Below are positions 27,216 through 35,688 of a stretch of 64,000 bases of DNA, one piece after another. This DNA comes from Opitutus sp. (GTDB taxonomy: Bacteria > Verrucomicrobiota > Verrucomicrobiia > Opitutales > Opitutaceae): positions 571,900-635,899 of the forward strand of contig JACEUQ010000003.1 of the NCBI GenBank assembly GCA_024998815.1, in the 5' to 3' direction. The notes under the pieces were generated by a model, which did no database searches, was not told the DNA's origin, and saw only the letters and a list, made by a program, of their open reading frames with translations. A program made the position numbers and the translations under genes. The first letter of the stretch is position 1. The number at the start of each line of letters is the position of its first letter.

Positions 27216-27983
27216 TCAGCTTGCAGGTTCGTCGGCCAGGCGGTCTTTCATGCGGTAGGATTTGCCCTCGATGACGACGGTCTGGGCCCGGTGCAGTAGG
27301 CGGTCCAGGATCGCCGCGGTGATGCCAGCGTCGTTGTTAAAGATCCCTGCCCAGTGTTTGTAGGCCTTGTTGGTGGTGACGATCAGCGAGCCGCGTTCGT
27401 AGCGTTGGCTGACGATCTGGAAGAGCAGGTCGGCCCCCGACTTGTCGAGCGGCAGGTAGCCGACCTCATCGAGCACGAGCACCGCAGGGGTCATGTAACG
27501 CTTCAACTCGGCTTGCAACCGGTGCAGGGACTGGGCGGTGACCAGGGCGTTGATCGCGTCCACCGCCGTCGTAAACAGCACCGTGTAGCCCGCCTGGCAC
27601 GCCGCGTAGCCCAACGCGCTCGCGAGATGTGTCTTCCCAAGCCCCACACCACCGCAAAACACCGCGTTGGTGCGCTCCTTGACAAAGCCCAGTTCGAAGA
27701 GGTGCCGCACCTGCGCTTCGTTCAACTCCTTGGGCCAGTCCCACTGGAACTGGTCGACGGTTTTCTTGACCGGGAAGCGCGCTGCCTGGATGCGCCGCTC
27801 CAGCGCCCGGATCTGGCGGTCCTGGGTCTCGGCCTGCACCAGTCGGCGTAAAAATTCGGCGTGCGAACAGCGCGCCTTGGCCGCCTCGGCCGTGAGTTCG
27901 CCGTGGTGGCGCAGCAGGTAACCGAGTTTCAGGTACTTGAGTTGATCTTTTAATAAATCGGTTTTTTCGGGTTCTGTTTTCAT
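27216..27983 (-). CDS. istB: IS21-family helper ATPase IstB
   Basis: 255 residues, AAA+ ATPase of the DnaC/IstB type. Walker A is CGGVGLGKTHLA, Walker B VLVLDEVGYLPLDKSGADLLF, followed by SLIVTTNKAYKHWAGIF. It assists IstA in target capture. The start overlaps the istA stop by four bases (27980-27983). Full length, so the element may be active. Confidence 0.95.
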   Translation of the reverse strand: MKTEPEKTDLLKDQLKYLKLGYLLRHHGELTAEAAKARCSHAEFLRRLVQAETQDRQIRALERRIQAARFPVKKTVDQFQWDWPKELNEAQVRHLFELGFVKERTNAVFCGGVGLGKTHLASALGYAACQAGYTVLFTTAVDAINALVTAQSLHRLQAELKRYMTPAVLVLDEVGYLPLDKSGADLLFQIVSQRYERGSLIVTTNKAYKHWAGIFNNDAGITAAILDRLLHRAQTVVIEGKSYRMKDRLADEPAS

Positions 27984-29446
27984 TGGGTATAGGGGCTTAA
28001 ATCCGGGGGACGCAGTTCGAGTTCCAGTGCGGCCAACGCGTCGGCGCGGGTGAGGTGGATCGGCCCGGCTTGCGGCAAGGCCCGCGCGCGTTGTTCGAGC
28101 AAGTTGAGGATGTAATCGCTGGAGTAGGCGCCGAGTTCATGGGCGCTTTCGATCGCCCGGCCGACTGCCTCCGTTCCATACAGGGCCACCAAACCCACGA
28201 TAGTCGCCAGGTGGTGTCCCGCGTTGAGCCGGCGCTCCTCCAGCCCCCGTTGGTAGGCGGGTGCCGCCGGGCTCAGTTCCAAAAACCGTAGCCGCAGGCG
28301 CTGCCGCGCCCCCTGCCGTTTGCGCTCCTCGAGTTCGCGCACATGCTCGGGGTTTTCCACATCGGCGCGGCGGGCAAAACTGCGGGCATGCTCGGCCACC
28401 AGGGTGCGGTCCGCATAAAACCTCACCTGCGCCCCCTCGATCTGCGCGGTGAGTAGCGCCCCGGCAAACTTCGTGGGCACCGAGTAGCGGTTCGTTTCGA
28501 TACTCACCCGGCACCGCCGCGACGCCCGCACGCTTAAGGTGCGCACCGCCGGACTGGCCACCGGGTTAAGCGGCAGGAGCGCAGCGCGCTCCTCGGGCAG
28601 CCGGTCCACCGGCCGGCCCTGGGTTTCAGCGTGAACGCGCACGTTGGCCACCGTTTCCAGCCACAAGCTGGCGGCCGGCCCCAGCTCGGTAAACCCGTTC
28701 ATCTGCCGCCCGCCAAGGAAGCTTTTTTTCACGTAACCCACCGCGTTTTCCACCATGCCCTTGGACTGCGGATGCCCCGGCCCGCACGCTTTTATCGTAA
28801 ACCCGTAGTGCCGGGCAAAGTCCAGGTACTGGGCGTTGTACACCGGGTCGGTCCCGGGCACATGCGAGAGGACGGCCGTCTTGCAGTTGTCCACCATCAC
28901 CTCGCGCGGCACCCCGCCGAGTTTTTCAAAGGCGCGCCGGTGACAGCCCAGCCACCACTCCTGGCCCTGCCCGAGGGTAAATTCCACATGCAGGAACCGG
29001 CTGTACCCCAAAACCATGACGAAAAAACTTAAAGCCCGCCGGGTGCCGTCCACCTCCACCGCGCCAAAACTGCCCCAGTCCACCTGCGCGGTCTGGCCGG
29101 GGGCAAACTTGAGGGTAAGAAACGCCTCCAGGTTCCTCGGCCGCACCCGCCGCACGTAGTCTTTCAAAATTGAATACCCGCCCGTGTACCCCCGCTCGCG
29201 CACCTTTTGCCAGAGCTGCATGGCGGTGAACGGATGGGCCTCCAGCCAGCGCGCGATCGCCGGCTTGTGCACGTCGAGCTTGCTTGGCCTAGGCACCTGC
29301 GCGGCCTGGCTGCGCACGTACTTTTCCTGCGCCTGCCAGCGCCTCACCGTCTGCACGTGCAACTGGAGCGAGCGGGCGATTTGCGGCGCACTGTGACCGG
29401 CCGCCTCCGCCTGTTTTATCCGGCAATACAGTTCGTAATCGATCAC
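27980..29446 (-). CDS. istA: IS21-family transposase IstA
   Basis: 488 residues. An N-terminal helix-turn-helix (APQIARSLQLHVQTVRRW) is followed by an rve-type integrase core with Asp in AQVDWGSF, Asp in VMVDNCKTAV and Glu in KGMVENAVGYVK, and a C-terminal Mu-type beta domain (SIETNRYSVPTKFAG). Its start overlaps the upstream accessory gene (29443-29446), indicating translational coupling. Confidence 0.95.
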   Translation of the reverse strand: MIDYELYCRIKQAEAAGHSAPQIARSLQLHVQTVRRWQAQEKYVRSQAAQVPRPSKLDVHKPAIARWLEAHPFTAMQLWQKVRERGYTGGYSILKDYVRRVRPRNLEAFLTLKFAPGQTAQVDWGSFGAVEVDGTRRALSFFVMVLGYSRFLHVEFTLGQGQEWWLGCHRRAFEKLGGVPREVMVDNCKTAVLSHVPGTDPVYNAQYLDFARHYGFTIKACGPGHPQSKGMVENAVGYVKKSFLGGRQMNGFTELGPAASLWLETVANVRVHAETQGRPVDRLPEERAALLPLNPVASPAVRTLSVRASRRCRVSIETNRYSVPTKFAGALLTAQIEGAQVRFYADRTLVAEHARSFARRADVENPEHVRELEERKRQGARQRLRLRFLELSPAAPAYQRGLEERRLNAGHHLATIVGLVALYGTEAVGRAIESAHELGAYSSDYILNLLEQRARALPQAGPIHLTRADALAALELELRPPDLSPYTQ

Positions 29447-29802
29447 GCGCCCACCTCCCGGCTCGGCGGCGGCGTTGCCGCCAGCGTGTGCGTTGGCCTG
29501 CCCCGGTCCAAGGAGAGCACCTGGTAAAGTGGCGCGGCGTAGGCGATCACCCCGGCCTCGATTAACTGCCGGCGCGCCTCGACCAGGCCGTCCTCGCTGA
29601 GCGTGAGCAGCCGGGCCAGGGTGCGCGTGGCGTAGTAACTCAGCCCGTCGGCGTCGCCCACGGTGACCAGGACCAGATAGAGGCCCCAGGCGGGGGCACT
29701 GGCCCGCCCCAGGTAATTGCCCCGCACCAGCCGGTGGTCCAGCCAGCTAAACTGGGCCGGCGTGCGCCGGAGTTGTTCGCGATCGATCGGTTGTTTTTGC
29801 AT
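29443..29802 (-). CDS. IS21 accessory protein, winged-helix-like
   Basis: 119 residues. The central part (WGLYLVLVTVGDADGLSYYATRTLARLLTLSEDGLVEARRQLIEAGVIAY, residues 39-88) reads like a winged helix with a recognition helix, similar in pattern to replication-initiator or GntR-like domains. It overlaps the gene before (56 bases) and istA after (4 bases). The function is not known; its place in the operon suggests a regulator or target-binding protein of the element. Confidence 0.65.
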   Translation of the reverse strand: MQKQPIDREQLRRTPAQFSWLDHRLVRGNYLGRASAPAWGLYLVLVTVGDADGLSYYATRTLARLLTLSEDGLVEARRQLIEAGVIAYAAPLYQVLSLDRGRPTHTLAATPPPSREVGA

Positions 29803-30304
29803 AATCGGGCGGCTGGACGTCGATGCCCAGGATCACCCGCCCCCGGGATTGCAGGTGTCGCAGCATGGGTTCGAGGTCCTCTTGTAACGTCACTCCGGCG
29901 AACTGCGCGATAAGCCCCACGAGCACAGGGTTTTGCGACTCCCATCTGTCTTGTAACGGCACGCAGGGATTCGGTAACGCCACCTCGGCGACCGGCTCGG
30001 CTTTAGGCTGGTGCACAACGGATTGCGTAGTTGGGATGTCTTGTAACGCCACCCGCCGTCGCGGCCCCCTCCGCCTTGAGTACCCCGGATTGGCCTTCCG
30101 CCACTCCTGCACCCGTTGGACATTTTCTGGGCCTTTCCAGTGGTCGAGGTTCTCCGGCTTCGCCAACCATTTGGCCTGACTGGCCGCCCGGCTCGCCCGT
30201 CGGCATCCCGGCTTCCCGCAGTAGCGCTGACGCTCGCGGTTATGCGCGTCGGGCAGAAAGAAATCGACACAGTGCAAACACTTGCGTGAACCGGTTGGAT
30301 GCAT
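29747..30304 (-). CDS. IS-associated cysteine-motif DNA-binding-like protein
   Basis: 185 residues. The N-terminus has a zinc-ribbon-like set CLHC...YCGKPGCRRASRAASQAKW, followed by a Trp- and Arg-rich segment ending WRKANPGYSRRRGPRRR, suggesting nucleic-acid binding. The C-terminal half is less constrained (VLVGLIAQFAGVTLQEDLEPMLRHLQSRG). I recall similar proteins from elements in Verrucomicrobia and relatives, but assign no function. First gene of the IS operon. Confidence 0.65.
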   Translation of the reverse strand: MHPTGSRKCLHCVDFFLPDAHNRERQRYCGKPGCRRASRAASQAKWLAKPENLDHWKGPENVQRVQEWRKANPGYSRRRGPRRRVALQDIPTTQSVVHQPKAEPVAEVALPNPCVPLQDRWESQNPVLVGLIAQFAGVTLQEDLEPMLRHLQSRGRVILGIDVQPPDYAKTTDRSRTTPAHAGPV

Positions 30305-30503
30305 CGCTGTGCATCCGCCAAGCGTCCCGCCGGTTCAATCTCCACCCATTCGCACCCCTCATATCCCCAGCCGGACAGGGAAGAAAACCCACCCACGGAA
30401 GAAGAGTATTACTCTTTTTAAGGGGAAGAAGATCCACCGAAGAAGAAGTGCATTCCTAACCGCCAGAAATAGACGCTTTCCCGCTCGCCGCTCACACGGA
30501 GTG

Positions 30504-30713
30504 AAAGGCCTCAACTACACGGCCATCGCCTATGATTATTATGCCGACAGCACCAGCGCCCATTACGGTTCCGAGCTCGATGCAGCCTTGGAGTGGGCGG
30601 CTTTGCCGATTCATAAAAACCTGACCCTCGGCTGGCGCTTTGGTCAGTACTACGCCGACGAACTGTTTACCGACTCGCTGCGCACCTCGTTGTACGCGAC
30701 CTTAAAGTTGTAA
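30504..30713 (+). pseudogene. Outer-membrane barrel protein, severed 3' part
   Basis: Continuation of the barrel gene that begins at 25945. After the duplicated CGGAGTG the frame resumes at KGLNYTAIAYDYYADS and ends LRTSLYATLKL, giving the last 69 residues with typical alternating barrel strands. It has no start of its own; any product would have to initiate inside the IS. Confidence 0.85.
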
Positions 30714-30773
30714 TTCAAGTGCGCGGTGTCGGGTGTGGCGGGCGGGCGGGACTTAGATTGAAGCCGCCCCGGC

Positions 30774-31277
30774 TCACACCACGGGGCGGCGACGGTAAAT
30801 CAGGAGTCCGGGCAGGGCCAGGCCCACGGCCAGCGCCGAGACGATGAAAAACGCGCGCAGGCCGTTTTGCAGCACGGTGGCCAAGAGCGCCGGAGTGTAG
30901 CCGGTGCGGTCGATCTCGATGATCGCCAGCAACGCCGTGAAGGCATAGATTCCGGGGATCATTGGAATGACTGCGGCAACCGTAAACACCTTGGGGTGGG
31001 CGCGCCAGGTCTGAGCCCAGTGGATGCCCACCATGCTCACCACGCAGGCCGCCAGCAACGTGGCCCACTCCAGCGGCACGCCGCCGAACTTGTGAAGCCC
31101 AAGCCGCAATGCATGGCCAAGCGCGCCGGCCAGGGCGCAGTATTTAAGCGCCCCCTTTGGCACGTTGAAAATCATCGCGAAGCCCACAGCGGGGATCGCC
31201 GCCAGCACCGCATCTTGCAGGAGTAATCCTGCTGCGTCGGCCACCGCTTGAAGCATGTCTTGAGCTGAAGGATTCAT
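30774..31277 (-). CDS. YjjB/ThrE-type exporter, small subunit
   Basis: 167 residues from ATG 31277, which overlaps the stop of the partner gene (ATGA, 31274-31277). About four or five hydrophobic helices; the family signature is seen in KVFTVAAVIPMIPGIYAFTALLAI. In this family (YjjB; C-terminal half of ThrE) the protein pairs with a YjjP-type subunit to export small acids or amino acids such as succinate, threonine or serine. The substrate here is unknown. Confidence 0.87.
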   Translation of the reverse strand: MNPSAQDMLQAVADAAGLLLQDAVLAAIPAVGFAMIFNVPKGALKYCALAGALGHALRLGLHKFGGVPLEWATLLAACVVSMVGIHWAQTWRAHPKVFTVAAVIPMIPGIYAFTALLAIIEIDRTGYTPALLATVLQNGLRAFFIVSALAVGLALPGLLIYRRRPVV

Positions 31278-32077
31278 AGCCAGGTCCAGGTGTTCCAAAC
31301 GGTCATTGCCAGCACGATGCCGCCGCAACTCGCCAGCAGCAGCAGCAGCGCAAAGGTGGCCCGCGAGATTCCCGTGTTGATGTAGCCTTTCACCATGTCG
31401 GAGACGGCGTTGATCAACGGGTAGCCGGGCACGAAGAGCAGGACGCACGCCGCCATCGCCAGCTTGGGGTTTCCGACCCACCCGTGGAGCACGCCTTGCG
31501 CCGTGATGGAGGTGGCCACAAAGGCCGCCGCAGCAAAGTTAACAAAGGGGTTAACATGCAGGTGCGCTAGCATTTGCCGCACCTGCATCGCCACGCCGCT
31601 CGCCACAAACGTGAGCCAAAGCGTGCCCAGGTCCAACGGGTCGCCATGCGCCAACTGCCCGAGCCGTGCGAAGGCCGCGCAGGACAGACCCACCATCAGT
31701 GAAACCAGCCAGCGGTTGTAGCGCTGCGGCTGGATTTCGGCCAGCCGAGCGGTTGCACCGGCCAAATCGAGTTTCGCCTCCTCGACCAACAGCACCGCGC
31801 GGTGGACTTCCGTCACCACATGCATGTTTAGTCCACGATCGGTATTCCGCCGCACCGTGGTGCAATCGCGCCCCTGGTAAATCGTCGTGATCGTGATGGC
31901 GTTGGCCATCATCGCCACCTCCACCTCGGCTATGCCCAGTGCCAGACCGAGGCGGCGGCACACCGATTCGGCCAGGGTGCTCTCCGCGCCATGTTGCAGC
32001 AGCATGATGCAGGCCTGCGCGCTCAAGTGCGTGATTTGCCGCTGCTCGGCTTCTGAAATAATCCGTGGTTCTGCCAT
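31274..32077 (-). CDS. YjjP/ThrE-type exporter, large subunit
   Basis: 267 residues from ATG 32077. The N-terminal soluble part carries LMLLQHGAEST-like and RRLGLALGIAEVEVAMMANAITIT segments typical of the DUF1212/ThrE domain, followed by five or so membrane helices including LLFVPGYPLINAVSDMVKGY. It is coupled to the small subunit by a four-base overlap. A run of eleven G (32148-32158) lies about 70 bases upstream of the start. Inferred export of an organic or amino acid. Confidence 0.87.
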   Translation of the reverse strand: MAEPRIISEAEQRQITHLSAQACIMLLQHGAESTLAESVCRRLGLALGIAEVEVAMMANAITITTIYQGRDCTTVRRNTDRGLNMHVVTEVHRAVLLVEEAKLDLAGATARLAEIQPQRYNRWLVSLMVGLSCAAFARLGQLAHGDPLDLGTLWLTFVASGVAMQVRQMLAHLHVNPFVNFAAAAFVATSITAQGVLHGWVGNPKLAMAACVLLFVPGYPLINAVSDMVKGYINTGISRATFALLLLLASCGGIVLAMTVWNTWTWL

Positions 32078-32165
32078 AACGTAGGTGAACCGTAGCAGAA
32101 AGTCGGCCGCGCCACTGCGCAATCTTTGGCTTAGGTAACGCCTGGGCGGGGGGGGGGGCTGCCGA

Positions 32166-32228
32166 AAAGTAGCGCAGACTTCCAGTCTGCTCCGAGCGGG
32201 AAGGCAGACTGGAAGTCTGCGCTACTTT
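32166..32228. repeat. Perfect 25-bp dispersed palindrome (GTAGCGCAGACTTCC family)
   Basis: Left arm AAAGTAGCGCAGACTTCC... (32166-32190) and its exact complement ending GCGCTACTTT (32204-32228), with a 13-base loop. The same sequence recurs at 38125-38200 and 52721-52780, and a variant at 38652 and 40493. Here the arm supplies part of the stop codon of the phosphatase gene, and on the leftward transcript it can act as a terminator (TTTT after the stem). Confidence 0.9.
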
Positions 32229-34233
32229 ATCGGGCGCGTACCAGCAGCAGGGTGCGATCGTCGTGGCGGGAGGCCAAGGCCGAGAACTGGCGCAGGTACC
32301 GGTTGAGCTTCTCCACCACCCGAGGCAGCGGGGTTTGATCTTGTCCGCTCAAAGCGGATACCAGCCGGTCGCGGCCAAACTCTTCGCCCGATGCGTTGGC
32401 CGCCTCGGTGATGCCGTCGGTGTAGAGCGAGAGCAGGTCGCCGGGCAATAGGTCGATCTCGGTTTCCTCCAGCATGGAATCAAACACCGGGCCTTCATCA
32501 AAACCGAGCGCCAGGCCGCCGGCTGCCAGCAGTTCGGGCGCCGTTGATCCCGCGCGGATGAGCAGGGCCGGCTCGTGTCCGGCGCGCACGTAGGTGAGGC
32601 GGTTGGTGTCGAGGTCGAGGATGCCGTAAAACAGCGAGATGAACATGCCGCGCGGCATGTCGTTATGCACGGCACGGTTGACCCGTTTAACCACCGTTGC
32701 GGCGCTGCGTTCCCCTGCCGCGCACAGGCGCAGCGTGGCACGGCAGGAGGCCATCATGAGCGCGGCAGCCGGGCCTTTGCCCGCCACGTCCGCGATCACA
32801 AAACCCCAGCGCCGCCCATCCACCGGCAGCACGTCGTAATAGTCGCCGCCGATGTGCAGGGAAGCTTGCGAAAGCGCCTCGATTTCGACCTCGCCGATGT
32901 CGGGGAACACGTGCGGGCGCAACTGGTGCTGCACTTCGCCGGCCAGGCGCAGATCGCGTTCGCGCAAGGCGCGCTCCCGGTCCTCGGCGTCTTTGCGCAA
33001 CGTGATGTCGGTGATCAGCCCCTCGTGGTGGGTCACGTTACCGGCCGGATCGAAACGCACCACCGTGTGGTCGTCCACCCAGCGCACTGAGCCGTCGTCG
33101 CACACGATGCGGTATTCCTGGCTGTACTCGTGGTGGCCGGCGTTGGCGTGCGCCTCCACCTCGGCCCCGACCCGCTCGCGGTCGTCGGGGTGCGTGATGC
33201 CGCGGAAACTCAGCCTGCGTCCGGTGAAATCCTCGGGCGAATAACCGAACTGGCGGATGCTCTGGGACACGTAGGCAACCGGCCAGTTTTCCTCGGCCAG
33301 CCAGAGCACCACGATCGACGGCGAGCGGTTGACGATCTGCTCGAGCTCCTCGCGGCGGGCCAGGGCGAGTTTGAGTTCATCCTGCGCTTGGCGGCGTATG
33401 GTGATGTCGCGGCCGACGCCAAAAAACGCCCGGCGCCCATCGCGGTCGGTGTAGGCGGAGCCGGTGGTGGCGTGCCACACCCAGCTGCCGTCCTTGTGTA
33501 ACACCCGGTATTCGATGCCACGGGGGTTGACCCCCAGCTCCAGGGTTTCGCTGATAAATTCGCGTAGCACCGCTACGTCCTCCGGATGCACGAACTGCGT
33601 GTAGGGACGGCCGAGGATGTCGTCGATTTCATGGCCCAATTTTGGCGTCCAAGCGTCGGATACAAATTTATACACGCCCTCGGGGGTAATGGCGTAGAGG
33701 ATCTCACTGGCGATTTTGAGGTAGGTGCGCCAGCGCGCCTCACTACGACGGACCTCCTGCTCGGCGATGTAACGCGCCGACACATCCTCGATCATGCCAA
33801 AGTGGTGGGTGACGCGCCCCTCGGCATCGCGCACGACCATCACCGTGAGTTCGCAGCGCACCTCCGTGCCGTCCCGGCGCAGATAACGCTTTTCCAAAAC
33901 AAAGCCGTTGCGCCGCCCCGCGTGGATCTCGGCGGTCAACTCCTGCTGACGGACCCAGTCGTCGGGGTGGGTGATCTGGCGGATGTTATCGATGCTGCTG
34001 GCCTCTTGCGGGGAGAGCCCGACGAGTTCGCAAAAGCGGCGATTGACCACGTTGCGGCCGAGCAGGCCGTGTTCATCGAGTTCGCGCCAGCTCAGGCCGA
34101 TGGGCGCATGGTCGAAAAACAGCTGCAGCTGTTTGATCGCCTCGGGGCCGCGACTTGCCCAAGCGGGACCCGAAAAATCATGCAAAAAATTCGAGCCAGG
34201 AGCGGGCGGTTGAGGCGTTTCGGGCGAAGACAT
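32227..34233 (-). CDS. PAS-domain SpoIIE-type protein phosphatase
   Basis: 668 residues from ATG 34233. Three consecutive PAS/PAC units (about 25-155, 165-290 and 300-425, each ending in a GMIEDVS-, GVGRDIT- or GLITDIT-type motif) and a C-terminal PP2C/SpoIIE domain. Metal-binding aspartates are visible in IGGDYYDV and FVIADVAGKGPAAALMM, and near the end in LYTDGITEA and RHDDRTLLLV. Such proteins dephosphorylate anti-sigma-factor antagonists in response to a sensed signal. No partner antagonist is nearby. Cytoplasmic; no membrane helices. Confidence 0.9.
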   Translation of the reverse strand: MSSPETPQPPAPGSNFLHDFSGPAWASRGPEAIKQLQLFFDHAPIGLSWRELDEHGLLGRNVVNRRFCELVGLSPQEASSIDNIRQITHPDDWVRQQELTAEIHAGRRNGFVLEKRYLRRDGTEVRCELTVMVVRDAEGRVTHHFGMIEDVSARYIAEQEVRRSEARWRTYLKIASEILYAITPEGVYKFVSDAWTPKLGHEIDDILGRPYTQFVHPEDVAVLREFISETLELGVNPRGIEYRVLHKDGSWVWHATTGSAYTDRDGRRAFFGVGRDITIRRQAQDELKLALARREELEQIVNRSPSIVVLWLAEENWPVAYVSQSIRQFGYSPEDFTGRRLSFRGITHPDDRERVGAEVEAHANAGHHEYSQEYRIVCDDGSVRWVDDHTVVRFDPAGNVTHHEGLITDITLRKDAEDRERALRERDLRLAGEVQHQLRPHVFPDIGEVEIEALSQASLHIGGDYYDVLPVDGRRWGFVIADVAGKGPAAALMMASCRATLRLCAAGERSAATVVKRVNRAVHNDMPRGMFISLFYGILDLDTNRLTYVRAGHEPALLIRAGSTAPELLAAGGLALGFDEGPVFDSMLEETEIDLLPGDLLSLYTDGITEAANASGEEFGRDRLVSALSGQDQTPLPRVVEKLNRYLRQFSALASRHDDRTLLLVRAR

Positions 34234-34373
34234 AAGGAGCGGGGCTGACAATGGGTCTAGCCCTCCTCCGGCCTACAATCCAGCACGAAGACCGTCGCAA
34301 TTGGCGCGCCTGCCCGCGCCCGGTTGCGGGCAGGATTCCTGTCCTTGGGCCCCGATGGGCCTAATCCGGCGCT

Positions 34374-34949
34374 TTACGGGTACAGGGCTTGTTCCTTCCA
34401 ACCCTTGTCGGAGAGCGTGTACTCCATGCGCTCGTGGAGGCGGAAGGGGCGTTCCTGCCACAGTTCAATGCTGTCGGGCACAACCCGGTAGCCGTGCCAG
34501 TGTGGCGGGCGCGGCATGCGGCCTCGGGGGTGTTTAACCATGGTGGTCGCCACTGCGCGTTCCAATTCAGCATAGCCGTCGAGCGGCTGCGATTGTTTCG
34601 AGGCCCACGCACCGATCCGGCTCAAGTACGGACGTGAGTTGAAATACGCATCGGCCTCCACGTCGGTTACCGGTTCCACCCGTCCGTTCACGCGCACCTG
34701 GCGGCCGGGCGGGTTCCAATAAAAGCACAGCGAGGCGTAGGGCAGGTGACGCAGGTCGGCCGCTTTCGGGCTCTCGATATTGGTGTAGAAAACAAAGCCC
34801 TTTTCGTCGGCGTGCTTGAGCAAAACCATACGCACCGAGGGACGCCCCTCGGTGTCCACGGTCCCCAGCGCCATGGCATTGGGCTCGTGAACGCCGTGAC
34901 GTTTGGCGTCTTCAAGCCACGTGTGGAACGTATCCAGCGGATTGTTCAT
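34374..34949 (-). CDS. pdxH: Pyridoxamine 5'-phosphate oxidase
   Basis: 191 residues from ATG 34949. FMN-dependent enzyme that oxidises pyridoxamine/pyridoxine phosphate to pyridoxal phosphate. Signatures: RMVLLKHADEKGFVFYTNIESPKA, FYWNPPGRQVRVNGRVEPV, SRPYLSRIGAWASKQSQPL, and the C-terminal PPHWHGYRVVPDSIELWQERPFRLHER. Normal length, with the C-terminal ...ALYP matching the family. Cytoplasmic, stand-alone gene. Confidence 0.95.
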   Translation of the reverse strand: MNNPLDTFHTWLEDAKRHGVHEPNAMALGTVDTEGRPSVRMVLLKHADEKGFVFYTNIESPKAADLRHLPYASLCFYWNPPGRQVRVNGRVEPVTDVEADAYFNSRPYLSRIGAWASKQSQPLDGYAELERAVATTMVKHPRGRMPRPPHWHGYRVVPDSIELWQERPFRLHERMEYTLSDKGWKEQALYP

Positions 34950-35278
34950 AAGGCGATATTCTAGGGGGTAGTGGCGGCCGGCGCTGCGCATCTCTTGACC
35001 AATGGCGCGCAAAATTGTGCCACAACACACTCCTTCTTGAGCCTCCCGCGGGTACACGCTTCCCGTGGCCTTGAGCGTGAGCTCAAGGTGTTTGCCCAAA
35101 GGCATTCGCTCGCCCCCCCCCAAGAACCGATTTTGTTAAGCTCATCTTGAGCGTGAATGGGTGTTACCGCCCGAAGTCCGGCACGCATGGTAGGGCGGGG
35201 TTTCCGGCTGGCTTCGGGGCGAGGCCGGGGCAATGTCGCTGGGCTCACGGGCGCCAGTGGCACCTGCGTGGGCGCGCT
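34950..35278. other. Intergenic stretch with dispersed repeats
   Basis: 329 bases. It contains a palindrome of the family GGCCTTGAGCGTGAGCTCAAGG (about 35067-35088), a related half-copy near 35147 (CTTGAGCGTGAA) and a run of nine C (35113-35121). No convincing gene is visible; the promoters of pdxH and the rightward YkgJ-like gene must lie here. Confidence 0.5.
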
Positions 35279-35614
35279 GTGCAAAACCCACTCATTACCG
35301 ACTGTTTGTTGTGCGGGGTGTGCTGTCACTCTCACTTGGAGACCTACGTGCGCATCGACGGGGCGGATTGGTCGCGGCTTGGGCCCGAGGCGGAGCGCCT
35401 CGCCCACTTCATCGGAAATCGCGCCTACATGCGCATGCACGCGGGGCGGTGTGCCGCGCTGGACATCCGCGCCAGCGAAACGGGCCAGCGGGAATTTTTT
35501 TGCACGATTTACGCCCTGCGCCCGCAGGTGTGCCGCGATTTGGCTCGGGGTTCGCCGGCCTGCGAGGGTGAACTGCTGGCCAAGGGCACCCGCACTGCCG
35601 ACACACCGGCCTGA
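35279..35614 (+). CDS. YkgJ-type cysteine-cluster protein
   Basis: 111 residues from GTG 35279. The first residues give the signature DCLLCGVCCHSHLETYVRID; further conserved cysteines lie in RCAALD and FFCTIYALRPQVCRDL. This matches the YkgJ/Fe-S-or-zinc-chelating small protein family (CxxCxxCC). The upstream in-frame region shows no family similarity, so the short GTG start is preferred. Function unknown; probable metal-cluster binding. Confidence 0.77.
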   Translation: MQNPLITDCLLCGVCCHSHLETYVRIDGADWSRLGPEAERLAHFIGNRAYMRMHAGRCAALDIRASETGQREFFCTIYALRPQVCRDLARGSPACEGELLAKGTRTADTPA

Positions 35615-35688
35615 ACCGGCCTTTGGCGCGCCGTCCGTTTGGGGTGTTTGGACTGGCCCGTCCGCAGCCAAACCGGTCGCTCGGCGCC

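Larger units (their letters stand above)
27115..30496 (-). mobile_element. IS21-family insertion element with two accessory genes
   Basis: 3382 bp. The ends are inverted repeats beginning TGTGAGCGGCG and sharing, after a variable stretch, GTCTATTTCTGGCGGTTA; the outermost roughly 40 bases match closely on both sides. A perfect 7-bp target duplication CGGAGTG flanks it (27108-27114 and 30497-30503). It carries four overlapping leftward genes: two accessory genes, istA and istB. Confidence 0.93.
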
